A DNA stretch of 64,000 nucleotides from assembly GCA_015680685.1 (NCBI GenBank), contig MNCI01015631.1:1-64000 (forward strand). Reading direction: 5' to 3'. The position numbers and the translations under genes are program-made. Below the pieces are notes generated by a model. That model was not told the DNA's origin. It ran no database searches and saw only the letters and a list, made by a program, of their open reading frames with translations. The DNA is from Gnetum montanum. Its lineage: Eukaryota; Streptophyta; Gnetopsida; Gnetales; Gnetaceae. Positions 49,380-60,284 of this stretch are shown piece after piece (position 1 is the first letter of the stretch; each line of letters starts with the position of its first letter).

Positions 49380-50318
49380 TCCTTGTAGGAGATGACACTT
49401 TATGCCAACAATCTTATGATGGGATATTGCTAGCTTGTGTTAATGGAGATGAAGCACAAAAAATTGTTGATCAAGTCCATGAGGGACTATGTGGAGGGCA
49501 CATAGCTCCTAGAGCTATGGTAGTAAAAATTAGGCAACTAGGCTACTACTGGCCTTATATGTAGCGTGATTGCATCTCTAAGGTTAGAACATGCAATGTA
49601 TGTCAACGCCATGGAAACCTTATACATGTATCACCTACTAAATTACATACCATGCAAATCACATGGCCTTTTCAATGTTGGGGACTAGACATTATAGGGC
49701 CCATAACGCCCAAGTCTTCCATAGGGAATAGCTTCATTATCACTACAACTAAGTACTTCACTAAGTGGGCAGAAGCCATTTCCTTTAGCAAGACCACATC
49801 CCAATAGATTTGTAAATTCATTTTGGATAATATAGTGACACGATTTGTCCTTCCTATGACTATTGTTATAGACAACGGGCTGCAATTCAGTAGCGTGGAA
49901 ACTAAAGCCTTTTGCAAAAAATTTGGCATTAAACATTCTTTCTTGTTGCCATATTATCCCCAAGCAAATGACCAAGTAGAAGCCATTAATAAATCCATTA
50001 TCAAACTCCTAAAAAAATTCTTCGTAGTAGCAAGCAACGATGGCATGAGCAACTCCTCTATGTGTTGTGGGCTTATTGCACAACATGCAAAAGAGCTACA
50101 GGTAAGATCCCATACAGTCTTGTATATGGATTTGAAGTAGTGTTACCTCTTGAATTGTAGGTCCCTTCACTCTGAATGATCCTCTCAAACTTTATGGATG
50201 AGGCTCAAAACAACGAGTCAAGAATCATTGATCTTGACTCCACGGAGGAGGAGCGCATCCAAACGCTGAACTGTATTGAGTGGTATCAAGACAAGCAATG
50301 ACAAAAACATGCCACAAC
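49380..50318 (+). pseudogene. Integrase of element B, C-terminus lost
   Basis: The zinc module (49480-49610) reads HEGLCGGHIA...GYYWPYM, stop, RDC...CNVCQR. The core has all three catalytic residues: WGLDIIGPI (49680), IVIDNGLQF (49865) and NDQVEAINKSI (49970). Stops occur at about 49563 and 49806. The open part 49823-50140 ends in a frameshift. The C-terminal segment (EEERIQTLNCIEWYQ) breaks off near 50318, where minus-strand RT of C begins. Confidence 0.8.
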
Positions 50319-50319
50319 A

Positions 50320-50840
50320 TTCTACATAGTCAATAGCCCTAATTAAACTAGTTTAGTAGAGTTTTGATATTTCATCATAAATTTCCACAACCAAATTAGG
50401 TTTAATCTTGTGCACTTTTTGCTTAACTAGTTTAATGCTAGGGTCTAGTATGATGTTGTGTTGTACTAGGCATGGATATAGGCCTCACATATCTTCATAT
50501 GACTAGGCAAAGATCTTAATATTTCCTTGTAGGATCTTGGTGATGTCTTGAGTCTATTGAGGTTCTAATAAGGAACTTAGTTTTAGTGTTTTATCCTTAC
50601 CACTGCATGTTGTAATAGGAACCTCAACTAAAGAGTCTTCGATTGTGTCAATGGTTTTGACTAGGTTTTCAAGATATTTGAGTGGTTTCTCTATCAAGGC
50701 TACATGGTCGACAAGATCCTCAAGCTTAAGATTTAGGCAATCGAGGTCGATACACTATTCAACATCACCATGTAGTCCACTTATGCTAAAAGGTAAAGTG
50801 ATATGCTATTAGGTACTCATACTTTGGTCCTACATATCAA
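50320..50840 (-). pseudogene. RT N-terminal region of element C
   Basis: The minus strand carries SLLEPQ, SYEDM, GLYPCLVQHNIILDPSIK and KQKVHKIKP, cognate with 21960-21706 in A and 47100-47595 in B, preceded by the linker VEVPITTCSGKDKTLKL. Only this N-terminal part remains: the palm with the YxDD box is missing at the junction with B. It proves that C continues on this side of B. Confidence 0.75.
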
Positions 50841-51039
50841 CCATAAGCATATTAAGTGGAAACTAGGTAAAGATAAGTAAATATTGCTAATGCTATGAAA
50901 TTATGCAAAAACATGCTACTCTAATGCCAAAAAAAAATGTAACTATGGTCATATAAGGATATAAACAAAAATGTAGATATAGGTAGATGCAATGGAGTAA
51001 GGGCTAAAATAAGGTTAAAACAAGTGAGACAAGGTTATA

Positions 51040-51215
51040 ATAGATCACAAACTAGCCAACTTAAGGGCATAGCAGACCATGATGCAAGTTTAGAGTCTTA
51101 GTAGAATATGATGCCAGTTTAAGGCCTTTGTAGGCCATGATGCCAATTTAGAGTCTTAGTAGACTATGATGCTAGTTTAAGGCCTTAGCAGGCCATGGTT
51201 GCATGGGGCAAAATG
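51040..51215 (-). repeat. Minisatellite upstream of RT in element C
   Basis: About five units alternate AGTTTAGAGTCTTAGTAGAATATGAT and AGTTTAAGGCCTTAGCAGGCCATG types. It is the same kernel as in the 3' UTR arrays and in the arrays near protease in A and B. Confidence 0.65.
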
Positions 51216-52588
51216 ATGGTTAGGGAAGGTCAAACCCCATAATCCAATACCAATCAAAGACTAAACAAGGCCATACATGACTATAATGTTGAAATTAAAG
51301 TAGTATTCAAGCTAAATAAGGTCAACAATGCAACAATGCTTATAACAAGTCATGATATGATAAAACAAGGTCAAAGTAAGGTAAAGTAGGACACATATGG
51401 TGAGTCTTGGTCAAAAAATGGTAAAAAAAAGGGTTATATTTTACAAATTTTAGGCCTTAATAGGCCATGATTTAAGGCTACAAGGTTTTTGGATAAGTTT
51501 GGGCATCAAAAAATTTATTTTTGGGATACTTGGACTGAAAAAGTAAGGGTTTTAATGCTTCCATGTTGGACCCCCATTGTTTTCATGCTAGGTAGCATGG
51601 AAGGGATGATCCCTAGCATGGATGGAACATCTAGAAAATTTTCTAGGCTTCTTTTATTAGTTTTCAACTTCCAATGACTTGCATGCCATCACAGGTCATT
51701 AGGGAAGGGAATGGGCTTGTTTTGACATTATTTTCAACCCTTAGAACCCTCCTTTGAAGTCTGAAAACATCTTCCATGCTAGATCGATGCTAGCCAGCAT
51801 GGAGCTAGCATGGAGACCAATGAAAATATGTTGTATGACACTAAGAGGATCAAAATTGAGGTTCCAAGGCCATCCCAAGGTAGGCATAGGGCTAGATCTA
51901 TTAAAATTTTTTACTTTAGAGGTTGAAAAAGGTTAAAAGGTAGGCTTTGAAGCTTTATCCCCCTTTTTCTATGCTAGGCAGTGTGGTTGGAAGGGGAATC
52001 AATATGGATAAGCTAAATCTATGCAAAAAATAGGATTAAACAGAGTTGCATGGGCATTTGGAACCAAGATCCAGTAGTTGTGCATCCCTTAGTTATGTTT
52101 TGAGGTCATTTCAGTGGCTTTTGAGTGCTAAAGTAAGTTAGAATAGCTTCCCTCCCTTTTCCACATTGAGCATGGTGGCCCCAACATGGAAGAGTGGGGG
52201 GTGTCCTGTTCTTTAGCTTTGGGATGCTTCGAGCATACATCGACTAGGTTTCTAGGCTTCTAGGGCTACAAACTATGATTTCCCAAGTTTTAACTGATTT
52301 TGGTCATGTTTGAAGGTTGTATGAGGCTATGTAAGGTTACACCTCCCTTGATCCATGCTGGGGGAGTTGCTCTAGCATGGAAGATAGGAGTCAATGAGTT
52401 TTAGAATCTAAAACAAGGTTAGATGAGTGCAAACTCATGGTTGTAAGCTTCTAGGTTTCTTCGATGTAGGTTTTTGATTTCTAGGAGCATCAATCTGCTA
52501 CCAAAAATGGAAAGGTATCTCTTCTAAGCTAATTCTATGCTACCTAGCATTGAAAAGGCATTTTCCTATGGATCATTGAACTTAGAAG
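51216..52588. repeat. Palindrome-rich spacer of element C
   Basis: No frame can be supported. Imperfect CATGCTAG..CTAGCATGG palindromes appear near 51590, 51777, 51975, 52170, 52358 and 52545, like those at 5100-7191. By analogy with B and F, this should be the region upstream of the antisense gene of C, which would start where element X has inserted. Confidence 0.55.
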
Positions 52589-53701
52589 TGTTGGGGGGGA
52601 GGAATAAGTTCTCAAAATTAAAAATTTTTGAGACAAAGCACATGCACCAATTTTAATGCAGTTCCCTAAGTTGGGTAGTCCATACTCGGAGGGTAGATCT
52701 CAAGCACACCTTTGGAAGTTGTTACTCTCAAATGTTGTTTGAAGTATCCACACCTTGCATAATCTTCAAGACTTGCTCTACAGTGTTATGCCACAACACC
52801 AACCACTTAACCTTATAAGGTCCTACCACCCTTGGAATGTGGTTTTCAGGCTTTCACACCCTTTATAATCTTGGGCTCCACTTCGGAGTATTGTTCTACA
52901 ATACCAATCACTCAATCCCACAAGATCCTAACAAGCTTAAGCAAGATGCCCTTTTGAAAGTAGCACATCAACCCCACAAGGCAATAAAGGAGAGTAATTA
53001 CAAGGGATAAATGCAACTTAGTTTGCCAATCCTTGTGCTTTAAGGTACAACACACTTTACAATGAATAAATTATGATGCAATGAAGAGCAACAATGATTA
53101 TAGTGATAGAAAAATGATTAGACAATGATTGTACATAATCTTGCACTTTTCCTAATGCATATGATACCTTCTTATAGTTGTCATGTCTTCAAATCCATCT
53201 TGGAACTCATGCAATGGCTAGCTAACAATCACTAATGATCATGAAAGATATCTTCTTCATGCCTAAGATGTCTTTTTGTATTTTTCCTCTATTTTGGAAA
53301 GACATCTTTGTTTAGGGAAGACATCTTTCTAAAATCTGCATTCTGGGAAGACATATTTATCTAATGGAAGACATCTTTCTAAAACTAGCTTACATTCTGT
53401 GAAGATGTCTTTTCCTAGTGGAAGATGTCTTTGCTTGATGAAAGACATCTGCTATTTCTTGAAAACATCTTTGCCTATGTTCACTCCAATTTTACCAAGA
53501 CATCTAATTTTCTTAGAGACATCTATTTTCAACCTTCCTTTACATGATGAATTCTTCGTTCCTTATTCAAAATCATGAGCTTTCTCAAACCTTCTTCTCT
53601 CAATCCAAGTTCTTATCCTATAAGCACAAACAATCATACATACACACAAATAACTTTCTCTTCCATTTTTCTTAATGTTTTGACATACCAAAAGGTCCAC
53701 A
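52589..53701 (-). repeat. 3' LTR of element X
   Basis: On the plus strand it begins TGTTGGGGGGGAGG and ends GGTCCACA, so it has TG..CA ends in both readings. It is 1113 bp. At 53270-53545 it contains about ten copies of a GAAGACATCTTT motif in an irregular array. Confidence 0.6.
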
Positions 53702-54976
53702 ATCTCCCTCCTTTTGGTAATGTTCAAAACTTAAGAAAATGAATTAGTCTTTTCCCAATACATAATAACACATTAGCTACTTCTTCCCCTTTTAGACATA
53801 ACCAAAAAGAATCAAGCATACAAATAAAGTGCATAAAAGATACTAAGAAAGGCATTAAGACATATAAATTTCTATGGCAGCTAGAGATCAGGATAAGCAT
53901 GGAGGTTTAATGTTACTTGAAGTAAGTTATAACTAAACAAGAAATAGCAAAGATAGATCATACAGTGATAATAGGAAAATCACACCATCTTTCCATATCC
54001 ATCGGTAAACTATTATATATCAAACTATCCAGAATTACATTAGAGTACAAATATCTACAACTATTGAACCACATCAATCACATATGTGCAAAGTCCCAAA
54101 ATCACATATGTGAGAGCCAAAAAATATCTCATCCCATTTTAACATCAAAAGAAATGAATAAACAACTTGTCAAGGTCTCAATTACTAACCTCGGTAGCAT
54201 CTTTAGACTCAAAATCTAGTCTTGCTCTAGATGGACGATAAGTCTCCTCCTCCTCATCATCATTGTTGGTGCTAGGTTGGTTGGATCTCTAGGTGTCCTC
54301 ATCAGAGGACTCAACCTATTGCATTGGAGCCTACCTAGGATGAAGCTTCACTCAAAACTGAGAAAAAACTAGTGAAGCTAATGTTGCTAGTGGCTACTGA
54401 AATAGGATCCATTGAAACATGGTCCCAAAGATGCTTTCCATATATTATTACTCAAAAGAGCATAGAGCATCAACAAGAGGTGGAATTGAGTAAGTAGGAG
54501 GGACTACCCCTAGAGACTAGCTAGGGATGCCTAGCTGCTACTTGGAAGCATGATGCTTCCTCTAGAGAACAGCTAGGGATGCCTTAAGCTTTAAATCAGA
54601 CTTCATCCTAGAGTCATATGTATGTGAAGGTCCTACTATTAAAGAATGTCATGGAGGAATAGGAACATCCTTCTCACTATCAGAGATAGGAGGAGTAGTG
54701 ACCTCCTTAAATACCTACCCATCGAAGGGAGGAGAAATCCCAACTACATAAAAACTCTTACACAGTTAAGAGAGGTTCCTTCCAAGTTTCCTAATGGCTC
54801 ATGCAAGAGGCCGAAAAGTCTTCTTTAGAGATGAACTGATTCAAGCACTAGAGGATTTTTATTGTCTCAATTGTGAAGATGATTTTTTTTAGAGATTTGG
54901 TACTAGCTCCAACTTCTATTACATGGGAAGTACTCCTCTTCTCAATGTACTCACTAAGACTCCTCTTGCCTTTAAG
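53702..54976. other. Internal region of element X without a supported gene
   Basis: Short open frames exist on both strands but none carries a recognisable motif. Purine-rich stretches and ordinary AT-rich sequence only. On the minus strand it lies between the ORF at 54977-55465 and the PPT. Confidence 0.4.
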
Positions 54977-55465
54977 TTAAGCCAACTCTGGAATAGGTAC
55001 ACCCCTTTGTTGAATCAATAGATTGATGAGGTAGGGGTGCCCAAAGATTCTCTCCTTGGCATAGAGGCTTAAAATGTCTTGGTAAAGAGTGTGTCCCAAA
55101 TCCAATGATAACCCTATAAGAAGACAATACCATACAAAACCTTGGGGTGACAACAAATAACTATAGCTACTTCCTTTCACCATGATGTTATACAAAATAA
55201 TAAGTAACATGGTGGAGGCATCATAAGTCATCTTTCTCCTATCAATATGACCCTTGTGAAAAGACATATCTATCCCAAAAAAAACATCACAAAATTCACC
55301 ATGTGCTATGGGAATTATACCATTTGTGTAAATATCATGCATAGTATCAATGGTAACCCTAAAAACATCAAGACTAGAGATTCTCATAATTGCATTCACA
55401 ATTTGGGGAGAGACCTCAGCAGCAATTCCCCCAAAAATTGAAGTGAATGCTTCCAAAAACAACAT
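54977..55465 (-). CDS. 162-residue ORF resembling the putative plant transposon protein domain
   Basis: This is the longest uninterrupted non-repetitive minus-strand frame in element X. Features: HGEFCDVFFGIDMSF near residue 55, then TYDASTMLLIILYNIM, SPQGFVWYCLLIGLSLDLG, and the C-terminal YLINLLIQQRGVPIPEL. The layout of a fixed hydrophobic block, then a run ending in LI..L....GVP, resembles the gag-like domain common in plant retroelements and annotated as putative plant transposon protein. It could be a fragment, since the start may be internal. No catalytic motif is seen. It is not obviously a host gene because it sits inside X. Confidence 0.4.
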   Translation of the reverse strand: MLFLEAFTSIFGGIAAEVSPQIVNAIMRISSLDVFRVTIDTMHDIYTNGIIPIAHGEFCDVFFGIDMSFHKGHIDRRKMTYDASTMLLIILYNIMVKGSSYSYLLSPQGFVWYCLLIGLSLDLGHTLYQDILSLYAKERIFGHPYLINLLIQQRGVPIPELA

Positions 55466-56395
55466 TAGAGATAATAATATTATAATAGAATTCCCTAATA
55501 AGCACTTTAGAGATAAGAAAATTCATGAAAATGAAAGTGGTCTAGTTCAAAATATTGTAGTCTAACAGAACTCACTATTTATGAATTGGAAAAGTAAGAG
55601 AACACTCAAAAATGATAGTGGTAATTCAAGTTTCCTCAAACCTATGTTGGGTGCTTATGCTTTGAAACTAAGGCATGTAGGACGATGGTGCACTATTGGA
55701 ACTTCCTCTTGAGCATTTCTTAGGTGGGGCCATGGAGGTTCCAATCTTCTTGTGGGCCATCTTTGGAAAAATTTTCTACAAAGGATGGATTCCTAGTTGT
55801 CTTTGTGGGGTAGATATGAAGGAATATGATAAAAATGAGGCTTTTTTCTTTTATAGTGGTAGAAAAATAAGGCCTTTGAATGAAAAGGAAGACATATTTT
55901 TTTGACAAAAAACACATCTTTCCTACATGTTAAAGCTATAATAGACATCTTTTACTTTTAGAAGACTTCTTTCTTGCAACCCTCAACAAATCAAAGGTAC
56001 ATCTTTGTTCTTGTGAAGACTTCTCTCTAGAGACATCTTTTGTTTTAGAAAGACATCTTTTTTCAAAAACAAGATGAGGCTTAAGAAAGGTTGCCAATGG
56101 ACTATATTCTTAATGAATGCTTGAAAACAAAAGAAAAATTACCTCTACCTACCTGTCATACTATCAAAAATTCATGGATATTAGAGAGCTAGATAATGAG
56201 TTTTCTCTTTTGAGGATTCTCCTCTCAACCAAATTTCTTCAATATCTAAGGCATGACTTCCTCTTACAAAGTTGTTGGTTAGGATGTCCTAATTCCCTTG
56301 GTTCTATAGTTTAATTCTCCATTCTTTTCTAATTGTTTTGTTCTTTTGAGTTGGCATTCGTTGATCTTGCATAAAGCCCTTTCTTAGTGCACTTT

Positions 56396-58658
56396 TGAAA
56401 CACCATAAATTTCAGGACTCTCATAATTCAGCAAAGTCTCGAAATTTGGGAAAGGATCTCTGTGAGCATGGTGTCACATTGAACCGTGCAGACAATATGG
56501 CACCCCAGAAATCCTAATTCCTACAAAGCCACTTCTGGGTCTTCCCACCATACCCTGCAGCATAGTCAAATGTAGCACCTAGCCACAAGGCCAGTTTGCA
56601 TGAAAGAGGCACCAGGGGTAGACCGTACAATTCAAAAAAATTTCTATCTCCTGGGCTAACAGGCTTGCTACACCCTCTAGCTTACCCAGCTTGACACTTG
56701 ACCCAGCTGATAGTCTACCTAGGGACCATGCTAGGAGCATTTGAAGGTGTTTAAGATGGACTAAACAGTTTGGCAAGTTTTCCAACTATGAAACCTGCTA
56801 CGCTACATAGTGTAGTAGGCCTTGGAAAGACTGATTGGGCACCAAGGATGCAGATTAACAATGACTCTGTCCTCCAGGATATCTGCCTTACTTCATCCTT
56901 GATGCATTAGCAACATGATGGAGCAAAATGTGGTAAGTTTTGTTAGAAATCATTTCAATTTGAGTGCTACGTTATGCTATGCTATGCAGTGTAGCACAGC
57001 ATAGCAAGGATGTACTCTGATAATACTCCTACTCAAATGGCTCTGATGGAGTAAGCATATTTTCCCATGCTTCAACTATCAAACATGTTTACTCTGCTGC
57101 CACGTCAGGACATAACTGAGATTCTATAACAAAATGCTTACAAAGTAAGTCAAAATTTGAGCCAAACTGGGTGCTATGTTGTGCTACGCTATGTAGCATA
57201 GCACATCGTAGTAGGGTGTGAATGAACCAAGGTCCCTTGCCAAGTCGTTCCTAGCAAAGGGACTGCATTTGGCCACATTCAAACCTCCAAGACTACCTGC
57301 CCCATTTTTCCCCTTAGGACCTAAGCAAAATTTCTCAAGAAATCATTGTGGATCAAATAGGAATTCATGTCATGATGGCTACTACGTTGTGCTACGCTAC
57401 ACAACGTAGCATAGTGTAGCAAGGATACAAAGCAAAAAAGTATCCCAAGGATGAACTTTGTAGGTCCCAGGACCTTTCAACATGAAAGAAAGGATTACAG
57501 TTGCTTACCTAGCCAAGCCTCAGATAGGTGTTTTTAGGCTTTCGGGCAAGGTTCCTCTCAGACTGACGGTTACTCTATGCTATGCTACATAGCGTAGCAT
57601 GTGAATGTTTATGTTGCACCCATACACTGGGAAGTGTAAGTAGCGTAACACTCGCATGAAAGCCTCAGATCATCTCTAGTTAACCCCAGAACTTGTTGGC
57701 AATGGTCACCCCTATCTTGACATTTCTTCAACAAACAGAATCAGCAACTTTGCTTTGTTTTACACCCCCCTGATTATCCCCAAAGTTGCCCCTATGCTTG
57801 ACCCTACTCACAAGAGTAGGGAAGATGTAATCCTAGAGCACAGGCTCCACTTTGCATTTATGATTAACATTCTTTGCAAAAAACATGGAATTTCACTGGA
57901 TTTTGACACATGCAACTTGAACAGTATGGTCATAGTACAGCAAGTTTCACGTTTAGCCCAACATCACATAGCAGCATGCTAGAGTCACGTTTGCACTTTG
58001 TGGGACCCAGGACACATGGCATCCAATCATGTTTCTCTCCCACTTTTGGCTCTATAAATACCCCAACAAACAACGTTCAAAGGGTTGGCTTTTAGGATCA
58101 TCTTTCCTATGGTTGGCTTTTGGCATTGTTTGCTTTGAGAATCACTTTTCTAGCAGTTGGCTTTAAAGATTGGAATTTTGGCATTTTGGATTTCTAGTGA
58201 TTAGCTGTAGCAAAGAGACTGGCAAGCAGAAGGTTCCTATTAGCAAGATATTGATAGTAGTTCAAGGAGCTGTGACCATACCACTTTGTTGTAAGCTATG
58301 CTTGTCTACACTGTACATCAGTTGTACATCTTCAGCCAAACAAAGATCAAGTCCCCTAATCTTGGGGTGGTGCACTTTCTCACTCAATCCTATTTCATTT
58401 CATTTTGCAATATCATATTTTGCATTATTCTCTATCAGTTTATGTTTGTTGCTTAACACTTAAGTTATACCTAACATATTTAAAAAAAAATTTACAAAAG
58501 GTTATTGTACATCAATTAAGTCCCTGTCTGATCGACCAGACCATTTAGGGCACCCCATTTTCATTTTTCTTTAGCTCTACCCTCGCATAAATCTAGGGTT
58601 ACGTTATATGCCCGGTGACCTCTCGGTGTTCTAGCTGCCAACGTTTTCAGTCACTACA
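56396..58658 (+). repeat. 5' LTR of element E
   Basis: TGAAACACCATAAA to TCACTACA, 2263 bp. Palindrome clusters with a GCTACGCTA..TAGCGTAGC core occur near 56797, 56962, 57170, 57378 and 57567, about 165-210 bp apart, in loosely repeated units. TATA box at 58053-58060. The U5 block, with GTCTGATCGACCAGAC, is at about 58528-58543. Confidence 0.85.
58053..58060 (+). promoter_or_regulatory. TATA box in the E LTR
   Basis: CTATAAATACCCC, after the palindromes and before U5. It matches the arrangement in B and A and is the probable core promoter of E. Confidence 0.65.
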
Positions 58659-58663
58659 GTTTT

Positions 58664-58680
58664 TGGCACTAGAAGGAGGG
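58664..58680 (+). other. Primer-binding site of element E
   Basis: TGGCACTAGAAGGAGGG, 5 nt after the LTR CA end. It differs by one G-to-A from the PBS in B. Confidence 0.75.
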
Positions 58681-59160
58681 CCTATTGTGCCCTTTCTATG
58701 CATCACAGGTAATCCTGCACGCTCTCTGTACCTTGTCACCTACTAGCGTAGACATGACCCCCTTGTGGTTGTCTACGCACTAGGTGATGTAGACTACTCA
58801 CAACAACAGTTCCTCTAGAACCCTGTAGGACAAAATCCTCAAATTGCTTACTATACCACATTCACTCTGTTGACTATGCTACACTACCTATGCCTCGTGT
58901 GGTGTAGCGAACCTCTTAGCGTAGTAGTCCTGCTTAGCGTAGCAGGCGTAACAATGAAGGAAGCCAGCTTCCGACACTCCCTAGCGTACCCAGTTTCAGC
59001 CTCTCTCTTCTCTATAGTTTTTCCTTTTATAACAGAAAATGATTCCCGTGACTACTATAGTTCCCACCTCAAACCTAGAGGTCCCCTATTCTGTCCAACA
59101 TGTGACAAGTCCCAAGTGACTGCCTAGCCTAGTGCTAGTACAATGGTAGTCCCTTAGGCT
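58681..59160 (+). other. Leader of element E
   Basis: Non-coding region between PBS and gag. It contains one more CTACGC/GCGTAG palindrome group near 58870-58950. No frame is supported. Confidence 0.45.
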
Positions 59161-60284
59161 ATGACACCTGTCACCCGAGCATTTGGCACAAGACACAGAG
59201 CGATACAATTTCCTTTGTGCAAAATTCCAAGCGAATCTACCCTTAGACCGCCAAGAACTCAAGGATAAATGTAACTTCAAGTTCCTCCATCGGAACAAGA
59301 AAGAGTTCATCCCTGCTCTTGACGTCACCATCCCACTAATTGAAGTGTATCAATGGGTGTTAAACCAACTGATGCGAGTGAGTAGGTCTAGGGAATGAGA
59401 CATAGTGTCCCACTAAGATGAAGCATTTTAGGATGGACAGGAAGACTTGGACTCCCACTCTGAAGGTGGTGGCCATGTCTACACCATGACTACCCCTTCC
59501 ACTGCCATTTTTCATACAAACCCACTCTTCTCTTCTGCTCCCTTCATTGTCGCAACCCTGCCACAACCCACACATTCAGTAATGGGCAGCCATCCCATGT
59601 TTTCAACTTATCAACAAATAGGCCCTTCAACTTCATTTCCAATCATGCTCGCTTCCCAATGTGTTTCAACATCGTACCCAATGTCAATCATGGCTACGCT
59701 AACATACGTGCACGTTGTGCCTATGTCGCAACTGAATGTGAGTTCTGCTCCTATTCCCTCATATGCACTCATCCCACCACCAATAGTAGACCCATTCTCA
59801 ACCGTGTGATGGACGCTAGCCAATTCTCTACCTATTGTGCAACCATCTTAGATGTCACACTACGTGCAACCCCAAGTGTACCAGCTTTTGCATGTAGTAC
59901 AGCAAAATGTGGGGCTATAGGCTGCTCCACCAATCGTGTTGGTAACTAACCCTACAGTGCCACCAATGGCAACTACCACGGTAGTGCCCCCCACTGGGTG
60001 GTGGACCACCCAGGTGACACCATTCATTGGAGCAGCCCCAATGGTGTCCCCCATGGGACAAGCTACTTCTCCAACAACACCACTAATGATGGCTACTCCT
60101 ACAGCCCCACAACCACCTGCAACGTTCTCGGGTCTAGATCAGCCTTCTAGCTCATCCAGAGCCTCACCGAAGCGATCAAATGGCCCAAGGCCACTAATTC
60201 TAAAACTATCCAGGTCATAGATTTTTACCATGATGACCCTATCAGCCTGACTGTTCCTATGCTTACATTGCCCCATGGGCTACC
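59161..60284 (+). pseudogene. Gag of element E, truncated by D
   Basis: The N-terminal module at 59183-59398 reads YNFLCAKFQANLPLDRQEL and KKEFIPALDVTIPLIEVYQW, cognate with B. A long low-complexity Thr/Pro/Ser/Met linker follows (59447-60220, broken frames, e.g. PTVPPMATTTVVPPTGWW). The segment DFYHDDPISLTVPMLTLPHG (60219-60278) is the start of the capsid-like domain, as in B at 37054. Reading stops at the D LTR. Confidence 0.7.

Larger units (their letters stand above)
34218..50318 (+). mobile_element. Tat-type element B, 3' end lost
   Basis: Order: 5' LTR, PBS, gag, protease, 87-bp minisatellite, second partial gag, antisense gene, spacer, RT, RNase H, second RNase H, integrase. It breaks off in the integrase C-terminus near 50318, where the RT N-terminus of element C resumes. 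B has no 3' UTR, PPT or 3' LTR, and C has lost about 1.15 kb of RT/RNase H at the same junction, so one deletion explains both. B keeps more CpG and longer frames than A and C, so it is younger. Confidence 0.8.
52589..56395 (-). mobile_element. Unrelated LTR element X (probably Copia-like or non-autonomous)
   Basis: It has a well-defined 3' LTR (52589-53701), a polypurine tract directly beside it on the minus strand (ACCAAAAGGAGGGAGATT, 53702-53719) and an internal region with one recognisable minus-strand frame. That PPT with the GAGGGAGATTGTGG context resembles the one typical of plant Copia elements. No RT or integrase can be read, so X may be non-autonomous or deleted. The 5' LTR is not clear; a second group of AGACATCTTT motifs at 55885-56065 may be part of it. 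E truncates it on the right. Confidence 0.5.
56396..60284 (+). mobile_element. Tat-type element E, 5' part
   Basis: A 5' LTR, PBS, leader and gag N-terminal half are visible. Gag stops at 60284, where the 3' LTR of D begins; the rest of E should follow the 5' LTR of D beyond the window. Relationship to B and T1 is clear in the LTR ends, the U5 block, the PBS and the gag N-terminal module. The left flank is element X. Confidence 0.75.

Noticed and set aside
59447-60220. Thr/Pro-rich frames as separate secreted proteins
   Set aside because: They lie at the position of the low-complexity gag linker of the related element B, in continuity with the N-terminal gag module.
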